Shown: positions 1 through 5,248, counted from the first letter of the stretch. The stretch: 6,573 nt of DNA from Gammaproteobacteria bacterium (GCA_013139395.1 WTAX01000276.1:1-6573); one strand, 5' to 3'. Numbers and translations: made by a program. The notes: generated from the sequence alone by a model not told the origin.

Positions 1-467
1 CCACTCGTCATCCGGTAGAGGAATATCTGGAAAAAATTGGTGATCCCACACAATATGAAGAAATTGTGTTTTGTGGTTTTGGTGAGCCGACTCTCAGAAT
101 TAAAGAACTGCTTAAAATAGCGACTTATTGTAAAGAGGCAGGTGCCAAAGTTCGAGTTAATACCGATGGTTTAGGTAATCTGGTAAACAAGCGTAATATT
201 CTTCCTGAACTGGCAAAATGTGTTGATGCATTGTCAGTCTCTATGAATGCCCAGAATGAAACTGTCTATGATAAACACTGTGTGCCGGCCGTAAAAGGCT
301 CCTATGAGAGTATGTTGGACTTCTTGCGCTTAGCACCTCAATATATCGCTGATACCACGGCCACAGCCATTGACGGCCTGGAAGGAGTGGATGTTGATGC
401 CTGTGAAAAACAGGCGCTGCAACTGGGTGTTAAATTCAGAAAAAGAGTTTTAGATATTGTCGGATAA
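1..467 (+). CDS. TatD-linked radical SAM protein, 3' part (5' end outside window)
   Basis: The reading frame is open from base 3, so the gene starts before the window; the GTG at 66 is an internal valine codon, not a start. About 154 codons are visible. The segment VFCGFGEPTLR carries the GEPT motif of radical SAM barrels, and VRVNTDGLGNLVN plus the ALSVSMNAQNETVY strand continue the barrel as in the TatD-linked radical SAM family, which I recognise by this motif order. The [4Fe-4S] cluster CxxxCxxC motif should lie upstream of base 1 and cannot be checked. The family is predicted to use S-adenosylmethionine radical chemistry in the cytoplasm; its substrate is unknown and its usual partner is a TatD nuclease gene, not seen here. 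The end, FRKRVLDIVG, is the normal family terminus, so the 3' end is intact. No hairpin terminator follows directly; the next transcription unit is a tRNA. Confidence 0.82.
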   Translation, partial: TRHPVEEYLEKIGDPTQYEEIVFCGFGEPTLRIKELLKIATYCKEAGAKVRVNTDGLGNLVNKRNILPELAKCVDALSVSMNAQNETVYDKHCVPAVKGSYESMLDFLRLAPQYIADTTATAIDGLEGVDVDACEKQALQLGVKFRKRVLDIVG

Positions 468-494
468 CTATTCTTATATAAAGTAAAAAATAAT

Positions 495-522
495 TTGCAA
501 TATTAAAAATATCAGGTAGAAT
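495..522 (+). promoter_or_regulatory. Sigma-70-type promoter of the tRNA-Val gene
   Basis: TTGCAA (495-500) serves as the -35 box and TAGAAT (517-522) as the -10 box, with a 16-bp AT-rich spacer. Transcription would begin near 529, leaving a leader of about 14 nt before the mature tRNA. Both boxes match the consensus at 4-5 of 6 positions. No other promoter-like pair lies between the radical SAM stop codon and the tRNA. Confidence 0.6.
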
Positions 523-542
523 ACGCACCACTTAACTGCTGT

Positions 543-619
543 GGGTGATTAGCTCAGCTGGTCAGAGCACCGCCCTTACAAGGCGGGGGTCATAAGTTCA
601 AATCTTATATCACCCACCA
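543..619 (+). tRNA. tRNA-Val (anticodon UAC), CCA encoded
   Basis: A full cloverleaf can be drawn. The acceptor stem pairs GGGTGAT (543-549) with ATCACCC (609-615). T8-A9 is followed by the D stem GCTC/GAGC (552-555/565-568). The anticodon stem is CCGCC/GGCGG (570-574/582-586) with loop CTTACAA and anticodon TAC at 577-579, which reads valine codons. The variable loop is GGGTC, and the T stem ATAAG/CTTAT encloses TTCAAAT (597-603). The discriminator A616 and CCA 617-619 are encoded. The T stem is unusually AT-rich for a tRNA-Val but fully paired, so the gene should be functional. It stands alone; many gammaproteobacteria have tRNA-Val and tRNA-Asp in tandem. Confidence 0.95.
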
Positions 620-651
620 CTCTTTCTACAACCTTCCTAAAGAGTGGTTTT
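616..651 (+). terminator. Rho-independent terminator of tRNA-Val, overlapping the CCA end
   Basis: ACCACTCTTT (616-625) pairs perfectly with AAAGAGTGGT (639-648) around a 13-nt loop, and the descending arm runs into TTTT (648-651). The first four bases of the stem are the discriminator base and the CCA of the tRNA, so the terminator and the mature 3' end share sequence. Confidence 0.7.
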
Positions 652-753
652 AAACTTCCTGATAAAATTCAAAAAACTTGTCTATTTTACAGTCAAAATA
701 TTCACATAACTGATTTATTATTTTAAATATATTCTCGTTCATCCTTCCTTCCA
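650..753 (-). pseudogene. Fragment resembling the C-terminal tail of a small Xre/Cro-type HTH protein
   Basis: On the minus strand a 30-codon frame runs from ATG at 742 to TAA at 650, preceded by GGAAGG. It reads MNENIFKIINQLCEYFDC, then KIDKFFEFYQEV. The pattern 'KIINxLCEYFDCxIDxFFEF' resembles the last helices of small Cro/CI (HTH_26-like) regulators, typically 'TLxKLCExLDCxxxDLLEY'. The frame stays open about four codons further upstream and is then closed by an in-frame TAA, so the DNA-binding helices are missing. I read it as the remnant of a lost regulator gene. A 30-residue peptide expressed from the GGAAGG site is possible but less likely. The resemblance is by eye and the fragment is short. 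Confidence 0.35.
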
Positions 754-789
754 AATTAATATGTATATAGATAAAAGGTTATTATCATT

Positions 790-833
790 ATAGAAACTAT
801 TGATTTCTGTTTATATGACGAATTTAGCATAAT
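790..833 (+). promoter_or_regulatory. Operator and promoter of cbbY, shared design with the citrate synthase promoter
   Basis: ATAGAAA (790-796), a 7-bp spacer and TTTCTGT (804-810) form an inverted repeat whose inner five positions (AGAAA/TTTCT) are perfect. The TTATATG that follows, and CATAAT (828-833) at a fixed distance, recur with the same spacing at 3434-3477 upstream of the citrate synthase gene. CATAAT fits a -10 box. No good -35 box lies 16-18 bp upstream (TTCTGT at 805-810 is poor), as expected of an activator-dependent promoter. The inferred binding protein is the CbbR-like regulator encoded at 2459-3412. Transcription would start near 840, giving a leader of about 20 nt before the cbbY ATG at 861. 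Confidence 0.6.
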
Positions 834-860
834 TGACTATTTAGATCTGGAATTTTAATC

Positions 861-1712
861 ATGATATTACAGGCATTAATATTTGATGTGGATGGTACTC
901 TGGCTGAGACTGAGGAAATTCACCGTAAAGCGTTTAATCAGGCTTTTTCAGAAGCGGGGCTGGACTGGCACTGGAGTCAGGAGCATTATCGTAAACTGTT
1001 GACTATATCAGGCGGCAAGGAACGAATCCGTCATTTTATCCATAATATCTCTCATGATTCAGATGAATACAAATCATTCCTGGAAGCCGTCGCTGAAAAT
1101 AAATTGGAACCATTAGACGATACAAGTCTGAATTTATGGATCGCCAGCCTTCATCTGCTTAAAGGGGCTCATTATGCCGAAATAATGGCGGCAGGTGAAA
1201 TTGAATTACGTCCTGGGGTAGAACGTCTGATTCGAGAAGCTCACCATAATGGTCTGCGCCTGGCCATTGCCACGACCACCAGTATGGAAAATATCACTGC
1301 ATTATTTAATGCAACCATGGGAAATGAAGTATTGGATTGGTTTGAGGTCATTGGTGCAGCTGAACAGGCACCGGTAAAAAAGCCTGATCCCTCCGTTTAT
1401 CTCTGGGTTTTGCAGCAACTGGATCTGCCCGGCAGTCAGTGTCTGGCAATTGAAGACACACATAATGGTGTGTGCGCTGCAACAGGTGCAGATATTCCAG
1501 TGCTGATAACACAAAGCTATTATAGTGAAGGTGAAGATTTTAGTGGCGCAGTAACAGTTCTGACTGATCTCGGTGAGCCTGATAGCCCCTATCGAATATT
1601 GGCGAACGTTAACACGGATGTTAACTCTGATTTTAGTAATAAGGCCGACAGAATGAATACGTTTGTTGATGTGGAACAATTGCGATATTGGGCATCCACG
1701 ATTAACGAATGA
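861..1712 (+). CDS. cbbY: CbbY-type HAD phosphatase (xylulose-1,5-bisphosphate phosphatase)
   Basis: CbbY removes xylulose-1,5-bisphosphate, a misfire product that inhibits RuBisCO, and so supports the Calvin cycle in the cytoplasm. The 283-residue protein shows HAD motif I DVDGTLAETEEIH (nucleophile D9, acid/base D11), the CbbY cap signature LLTISGGKERI (46-56), motif II ATTTS (137-141), the motif III lysine in KKPDPSVY (173-180), and motif IV AIEDTHNG (196-203, E198/D199 for Mg2+). GEIELRPGV (112-120) also matches CbbY. It is longer than the usual roughly 230-255 residues: the cap is extended at about 62-98, and a polar stretch (about 228-262) precedes the C-terminal VDVEQLRYW. The ATG at 861 places motif I at the normal distance from the N terminus; TGGA at 848-851 is a weak ribosome site. 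It is transcribed alone from the operator-bearing promoter just upstream. Other HAD sugar phosphatases are possible, but the GGKERI and TTTS signatures favour CbbY. Confidence 0.88.
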   Translation: MILQALIFDVDGTLAETEEIHRKAFNQAFSEAGLDWHWSQEHYRKLLTISGGKERIRHFIHNISHDSDEYKSFLEAVAENKLEPLDDTSLNLWIASLHLLKGAHYAEIMAAGEIELRPGVERLIREAHHNGLRLAIATTTSMENITALFNATMGNEVLDWFEVIGAAEQAPVKKPDPSVYLWVLQQLDLPGSQCLAIEDTHNGVCAATGADIPVLITQSYYSEGEDFSGAVTVLTDLGEPDSPYRILANVNTDVNSDFSNKADRMNTFVDVEQLRYWASTINE

Positions 1713-1731
1713 GTATAAACAAGATTGGGTG

Positions 1732-2097
1732 GGATCCACGATTTTGGCTCTCACTGGTCAATAGCCACAATTATTATGTCCAGGAATGATAACACCTGTG
1801 CAACAGGCAGATCATTATGCACCGCAAACTAAGGTTAATCTGTTACCTGTCAATAAATGAAACAAATCCTCACTCCTGTTATGAAAAGAGATAAATCATT
1901 GCAGTGATGAGTTTTTCACTATCAAAACGGATATTACAAAATTTCAATTGTATGGTCATGCCTATAGATTCAGCTGAATATGCCATCAACTCGATGCGAG
2001 TTTGCGTGAGCTGAATATGCTTTATTGTGAATGTATTCTGGTTGAGGAGCCACCTGTTCTTATGGCCTGTCAGGCTGTACGTGAACTTTTGCAATAA
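1732..2097 (+). pseudogene. Remnant of a Sua5/TsaC-type L-threonylcarbamoyladenylate synthase, 3' part
   Basis: Intact homologues make threonylcarbamoyl-AMP for the t6A37 modification of tRNA. Here only pieces of the second half remain. STILALTGQ (1735-1761) matches the '(E)STIxxL' segment, with the usual glutamate now glycine. After an in-frame TAG (1762) come PQLLCPGMIT and then DHYAPQTKVNLLP (about 1810-1848), matching 'LRPGxIT...SHYAPKTPLxLLP', until a TGA at 1858. A second frame gives MSFSLSKR, then MPIDSAEYAIN (to about 1990). A one-base shift returns to the first frame with DASLRELN, CILVEEPP and AVRELLQ, ending in TAA at 2095-2097, like the Sua5 C-terminal domain 'YAxxLYAxLRELD...ILVExPP...AVRDRLQ'. 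Two stops, a shift and an apparent loss of about 20 codons between PGMIT and HYAP make it non-functional. The catalytic N-terminal YrdC domain is absent: cbbY ends 19 bp upstream. Confidence 0.7.
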
Positions 2098-2258
2098 GTA
2101 GTCAGTAACCCATAATCCAGAGACAAAAATAGTGATAGAAAACATTACAGGGAGAAATAATAAAAGATGAAAAAATACATCAAAGAGCATTAAGTGAACA
2201 ATAGATAATAGTTAGAGCAAAACTTAGAAAATATGAGTTGGAAGATATAATGCAGTAA

Positions 2259-2396
2259 ATGGTTTTATTTGGTATTGCGATTGTGATTGGTTTAGGCATA
2301 TTAATCTGGAGTGCGGACTGTTTTGTTGATGGTGCTTCGGGACTTGCCAATAGCTTTAGTGTGTCACCTCTGATCATTGCTCTGACCATTCGTTAA
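2259..2396 (+). pseudogene. Truncated 5' end of a CaCA-family Na+/Ca2+ antiporter gene
   Basis: From ATG at 2259 a 45-codon frame reads MVLFGIAIVIGLGILIWSAD, then CFVDGASGLANSFSVSP and LIIALTIR, and stops at TAA 2394. It aligns by eye with the first membrane helix and the start of the first alpha-repeat of YrbG-like calcium/sodium antiporters ('...GLxLLxWSADRxVDGAxxLARxxGVSPLIIGLTIVGFGTSxPE'). The sequence ends exactly where the ion-binding 'GFGTSxPE' motif should begin, and no continuation appears in any plus frame before the regulator gene begins at 2459. Intact family members have about 310-370 residues and ten membrane helices, so this stub cannot transport. GGAAG (about 2240-2244) lies too far from the ATG to be a good ribosome site. 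The usual arginine after SAD is cysteine here. Confidence 0.65.
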
Positions 2397-2458
2397 ACCA
2401 TCAATGTGAAAGTCACCCAGTGTACGGCGAATGTCGGTATTAGAAGAAAACATCAGAG

Positions 2459-3412
2459 TCAGCTATCCTGTTTGTTTAAAGCGTCATTAAGAATGTGGTC
2501 GCTTTCATTTAAGAGAAAGTCAAGAAAGGTGCGAGTTACCCGTGTGAGTTGTTTGTTTTTTAAATGCACGGCATACCAGCGACGAATCAGTGGGAAGCCA
2601 TTGACATTTAATATCACGATATGTTTTCCGGCCAGTTCCAGGCGTAAATTATGTCTTGATAATACAGAGAGTCCCAGACCTGCCATCACTCCCTGTTTAA
2701 TTGCCTCACTACTACCTAATTCCATATAGGGTGTGATCTTGATATCCTGCTCTGCAAACAACCTGTCTACAGCCTGCCGGGTGCCTGATCCTTTTTCACG
2801 TACCAGAAAGCGCTCCTGGCTCAGTTGTTCCAGAGTAATACTGTTTACGTCCTCTAGAGGATGATTAGGCGGGGCAACCACCACCAGCTCATTGTTGATA
2901 AATGGGTATGACTGTACCTCAAGATCCTGAGGGACCTGTCCCATGATCAATAGATCATCTTCATTCGATTTAAGTCGCTCTAGTACCTTGGCTCGGTTGG
3001 TCACTGTCAGACGAGGTTTCACTTGTGGGTGCTGAGCAATAAAAGAACCCAGCAGATGCGGCATAAAGTATTTGGCAGTCGTAATGACGGCAATACGTAA
3101 TTCACCTTTGATGATCCCCTCAATTTCAGATGCAGAATCACCCAGCATGACCAATCTGCTAAGGATGTCCTGGGTGGCAGAATAAACATCACGACCGACT
3201 GCAGTTGGCTGGATATGACGCCCAATTTGTTCCAGCAGTGGATGTCCAATGGTTTCACTGAGTTTCTTGATCTGCATCGATACAGTGGGTTGAGTCAAAT
3301 GTAATGTCTTGGCAGCTCGGGTGTAACCACCGAGTCGAACGACTGCTTCAAAAATTTGCAGTTGGCGCAGAGTAACATGGCGGATAAGGTTATTAGCCAT
3401 TGAATAAGTCAT
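2459..3412 (-). CDS. CbbR-like LysR-family transcriptional regulator
   Basis: The 317-residue protein has an N-terminal winged HTH at about 14-75 (LRQLQIFEAVVRLGGYTRAA, with recognition helix QPTVSMQIKKLSETIG at 41-56), followed by a LysR substrate-binding fold (about 96-300: IKGELRIAVITTAKYFMPHLL, GSGTRQAVDRLF, GSSEAIKQGVMAGLGLSVLS). The HTH wording and the 'TTAKYFMPHLLGSF' strand are typical of CbbR/RbcR, which sense CBB-cycle metabolites and activate cbb genes. The length is normal. Two starts are possible: ATG 3412, or ATG 3400 (MANNLIRHVTLRQLQ), which matches the shorter N terminus of most CbbR proteins; neither has a strong Shine-Dalgarno. The gene is divergent from the citrate synthase gene with a 98-bp gap holding a palindromic operator, the classic LysR arrangement, and autoregulation is likely. 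A different LysR with another effector cannot be excluded because no RuBisCO genes are visible. The product binds DNA in the cytoplasm. Confidence 0.85.
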   Translation of the reverse strand: MTYSMANNLIRHVTLRQLQIFEAVVRLGGYTRAAKTLHLTQPTVSMQIKKLSETIGHPLLEQIGRHIQPTAVGRDVYSATQDILSRLVMLGDSASEIEGIIKGELRIAVITTAKYFMPHLLGSFIAQHPQVKPRLTVTNRAKVLERLKSNEDDLLIMGQVPQDLEVQSYPFINNELVVVAPPNHPLEDVNSITLEQLSQERFLVREKGSGTRQAVDRLFAEQDIKITPYMELGSSEAIKQGVMAGLGLSVLSRHNLRLELAGKHIVILNVNGFPLIRRWYAVHLKNKQLTRVTRTFLDFLLNESDHILNDALNKQDS

Positions 3413-3433
3413 AGATAAAACTCTATTTAAATG

Positions 3434-3477
3434 ATAGAAAATATTGATTTCTATTTATATGTTATCTTCATCATAAT
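3434..3477 (+). promoter_or_regulatory. Palindromic operator and promoter between the regulator and citrate synthase genes
   Basis: ATAGAAA (3434-3440), a 7-bp spacer (ATATTGA) and TTTCTAT (3448-3454) form a perfect 7-bp inverted repeat, followed by TTATATG and, 10 bp on, CATAAT (3472-3477), which fits a -10 box for the citrate synthase gene. The block matches 790-817 at 26 of 28 positions, with CATAAT at the same distance (coordinate offset exactly 2644). The location in the divergent gap points to the LysR protein as binder, for its own control and for citrate synthase activation. The repeat lies around -50 to -30 relative to the predicted start, closer than the usual -65 LysR recognition site, so this may be the proximal activation site or another factor's site. 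Confidence 0.65.
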
Positions 3478-3510
3478 GTCCACCACTCAGCACTATTAGG
3501 ATCAAATAAA

Positions 3511-4875
3511 ATGACAGTATCTACCCCTGTGAATGCTGAAATTATCAGCCATATTCTCACCGCAATAAAATCCTCAAGTCATATTGAACCGGCACTTTTT
3601 ACAAAATTTAATGTGAAACGAGGTCTGCGCAATAGTGATCATTCCGGTGTTTTGGTAGGCCTGACGAATATCGGTGAAGTCATTGGTTATATAAAAAATG
3701 ATAAAACCATTGAGCCAGTCGAAGGGCAATTACTTTATCGTGGTATTGATATTAAGGATCTGGTTCAAGGCAGTCAAAAAAATCAGCGCCATGGTTTTGA
3801 TGAAGTTATTTTTTTATTATTGACGGGCCAATTGCCTGCTGGTGGTGAACTTAATGCTTTTGAAAATTATATTGCGGCTAATCGTGAAATTCCAGCCGAT
3901 ATTGTCAACAATTTTATACTGTCATTAAGTGGCCGTGACATTATGAATATGTTATCACGAACTATCCTGGGGCTTTATACTCTGGATAATGATGCCGATG
4001 ATCTGTCACAGCAAAACCAGATCAGACAATCTCTGGAATTAATTGCCAAATTTCCAACCATTATTGCTTATGCTTACTTTGGTATGAGGCATAAATATTA
4101 TCATGAATCACTGATCATACGTCATCCCAGATATGATCTGAGCAGCGCTGAAAATTTTATCTATATGCTTAAAGGAGAAGACTATACACCTCTGGAAGCA
4201 GAATTACTTGATTTAGCCCTGATATTACATGCAGAACATGGAGGTGGTAACAATTCTACGTTTACCATTCGAGTGACTAGCTCATCTGGAACCGATACTT
4301 ATTCGGCAGTTGCCGCAGCCCTTGCTGCTCTTAAAGGATCACTGCACGGCGGTGCCAATTTAAAAGCACTGGACATGGTGGAACATATCAAAAAACAAGT
4401 GAAAGATTGGGATAATGATACTGAACTCAGTGACTATTTATTAAAGATTTTACAAAAACAGGTCTACGACAAGAGTGGTAAAATTTATGGGCTCGGTCAT
4501 GCGATTTATACCAAATCAGATCCTCGTGCGGTGTTGCTTAAAGAACGAGCGAGCCAACTTGCTCAAGAAAAAGGCTTAGAGGCTGAATTTAGACTCTATA
4601 AAAATATAGAACGACTGGGACCGCAAGTTTTTGCTGAATTTAAAGGCATTAAAGCAAAAACACTCTGTGCCAATGTTGATTTTTATTCCGGCTTTGTCTA
4701 CACTGCAATCCAGATCCCCAGAGAAATTTACACCCCATTATTTGCTATGGCTCGTATTGCCGGTTGGTGTGCTCATCGTATGGAAGAGCTTAACTTTGAA
4801 GCTAAACGCATTATTCGTCCTGCCTATAAAAATATTTTTGGGCATAAAAACTATGTACCAATAGAACAACGTTAA
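3511..4875 (+). CDS. Citrate synthase (citrate/2-methylcitrate synthase family)
   Basis: The product condenses oxaloacetate and acetyl-CoA to citrate, the entry step of the TCA cycle and of glutamate synthesis. In the 454-residue protein the three catalytic residues are present: H279 in SLHGGAN, H330 in GLGHAIYTKSDPRA, and D390 in NVDFYSGFVY. HAEHGGGNNSTF (240-251) is the family's helix-start motif, VEGQLLYRGIDI (70-81) the N-terminal strand-turn signature, and the arginine of AHRMEE (421-426) fits a substrate carboxylate contact. About 35 leading residues precede the conserved core. The sequence resembles the roughly 450-residue form I associate with Clostridia and deltaproteobacteria more than the enterobacterial GltA, and GHA replaces the GHR of GltA-type GFGHRVY. 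AGGA at 3498-3501 lies 9 bp before the ATG and supports this start. It is transcribed divergently from the CbbR-like gene behind a shared operator. Preference for propionyl-CoA (2-methylcitrate) cannot be excluded, but no prp genes are nearby. No clear terminator follows. Confidence 0.9.
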   Translation: MTVSTPVNAEIISHILTAIKSSSHIEPALFTKFNVKRGLRNSDHSGVLVGLTNIGEVIGYIKNDKTIEPVEGQLLYRGIDIKDLVQGSQKNQRHGFDEVIFLLLTGQLPAGGELNAFENYIAANREIPADIVNNFILSLSGRDIMNMLSRTILGLYTLDNDADDLSQQNQIRQSLELIAKFPTIIAYAYFGMRHKYYHESLIIRHPRYDLSSAENFIYMLKGEDYTPLEAELLDLALILHAEHGGGNNSTFTIRVTSSSGTDTYSAVAAALAALKGSLHGGANLKALDMVEHIKKQVKDWDNDTELSDYLLKILQKQVYDKSGKIYGLGHAIYTKSDPRAVLLKERASQLAQEKGLEAEFRLYKNIERLGPQVFAEFKGIKAKTLCANVDFYSGFVYTAIQIPREIYTPLFAMARIAGWCAHRMEELNFEAKRIIRPAYKNIFGHKNYVPIEQR

Positions 4876-4925
4876 AAAAATGAAAGTGCAAGCTGATAAT
4901 TGTGTACTCCTCTTATTTTATTAGA

Positions 4926-4977
4926 TCGAAATATTCGAACTAATAATCAATAATATTCGACTTTTTGTCGTATTATT
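4926..4977. repeat. AATATTCGA direct repeats and imperfect hairpin downstream of citrate synthase
   Basis: AATATTCGA occurs at 4930-4938 and 4952-4960, 22 bp apart, about two helical turns. The first copy sits in the small palindrome TCGAA-ATA-TTCGA (4926-4938). The second forms the left arm of a stem, AATAATA(TT)CGAC (4949-4961) with GTCGTATTATT (4967-4977) around TTTTT, with a two-base bulge. No T-run follows, so it is a poor Rho-independent terminator. It may instead be an operator for the downstream small ORF/SPFH unit or a processing hairpin. Confidence 0.4.
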
Positions 4978-5022
4978 ACAATGATAAAATTTTGTAAGAA
5001 AATTAAATCAGGGTGCACTTAA

Positions 5023-5052
5023 TTAATAAAGAATTGTATTCTGGTAGATAAT
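5023..5052 (+). promoter_or_regulatory. Candidate promoter for the small ORF and SPFH gene
   Basis: GATAAT (5047-5052) is a good -10 box, and the overlapping TAGATA (5045-5050) is preceded by TGG, an extended -10 arrangement. The best -35 candidate is TTAATA at 5023-5028, which is weak. Transcription would begin about 30 bp before the small ORF at 5087. This is the only promoter-like site I could pick out in the gap after the citrate synthase gene. Confidence 0.3.
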
Positions 5053-5086
5053 TACCTGCGCTCTTAGGGCATTTAATTGAGAATAA

Positions 5087-5248
5087 ATGAAAGAAAAAAG
5101 AAATAATAGCGATATTTATGACAGGGGAGTATGGCGTTATCAATATGAAAGATCATTAGAACTTAAGAATAATCACAATCAATATCCGTTCCAATATAGG
5201 TATTTGCCACCAATGCAAAAACCAGGAAGCAACCCATTTTTTAAATGA
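5087..5248 (+). CDS. Hypothetical small protein (53 aa), upstream of the SPFH gene
   Basis: ATG at 5087 opens a 53-codon frame ending in TGA at 5246-5248. The product is highly polar and aromatic: it begins MKEKRNNSDIYDRGVWRYQY, continues with ERSLELKNNHNQYPFQYRY and ends LPPMQKPGSNPFFK. It has no signal peptide or membrane helix; seven tyrosines, several asparagines and proline-rich ends suggest a short, possibly disordered or partner-binding protein. GAGA about 6 bp before the ATG is a modest ribosome site. It lies 33 bp upstream of the SPFH gene on the same strand and probably shares its transcript. I do not recognise a family. Arguments for a real gene are position, orientation and an uninterrupted frame in very AT-rich DNA; arguments against are its length and lack of a known homologue. 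Confidence 0.45.
   Translation: MKEKRNNSDIYDRGVWRYQYERSLELKNNHNQYPFQYRYLPPMQKPGSNPFFK

Noticed and set aside
615..622. Possible attachment-site repeat: the CCACCACTC-like string near the tRNA end recurs near 3480
   Set aside because: Nine bases only, without longer identity to the tRNA 3' end and without an integrase gene between the copies.
1302..1754. 150-codon minus-strand frame
   Set aside because: It is antisense to cbbY, whose catalytic motifs are certain, and its Cys-rich product has no recognisable domain.
1879..2190. 103-codon minus-strand frame with a hydrophobic N terminus
   Set aside because: It lies opposite the Sua5 remnant, whose codons explain the sequence; the hydrophobic start is antisense AT-rich DNA with no good ribosome site.
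2180..2389. 69-codon minus-strand frame
   Set aside because: It is the reverse of the antiporter stub, which has clear family resemblance on the plus strand.
2406..2729. 107-codon plus-strand frame
   Set aside because: It is mostly antisense to the 3' half of the LysR gene, and its composition is not protein-like.
3445..3458. Possible FNR/CRP-type site starting TTGAT in the operator
   Set aside because: Only one half-site is present; the required ATCAA half is ATTTA-like here and in the copy at 801, and the AGAAA-N7-TTTCT palindrome explains the conservation better.
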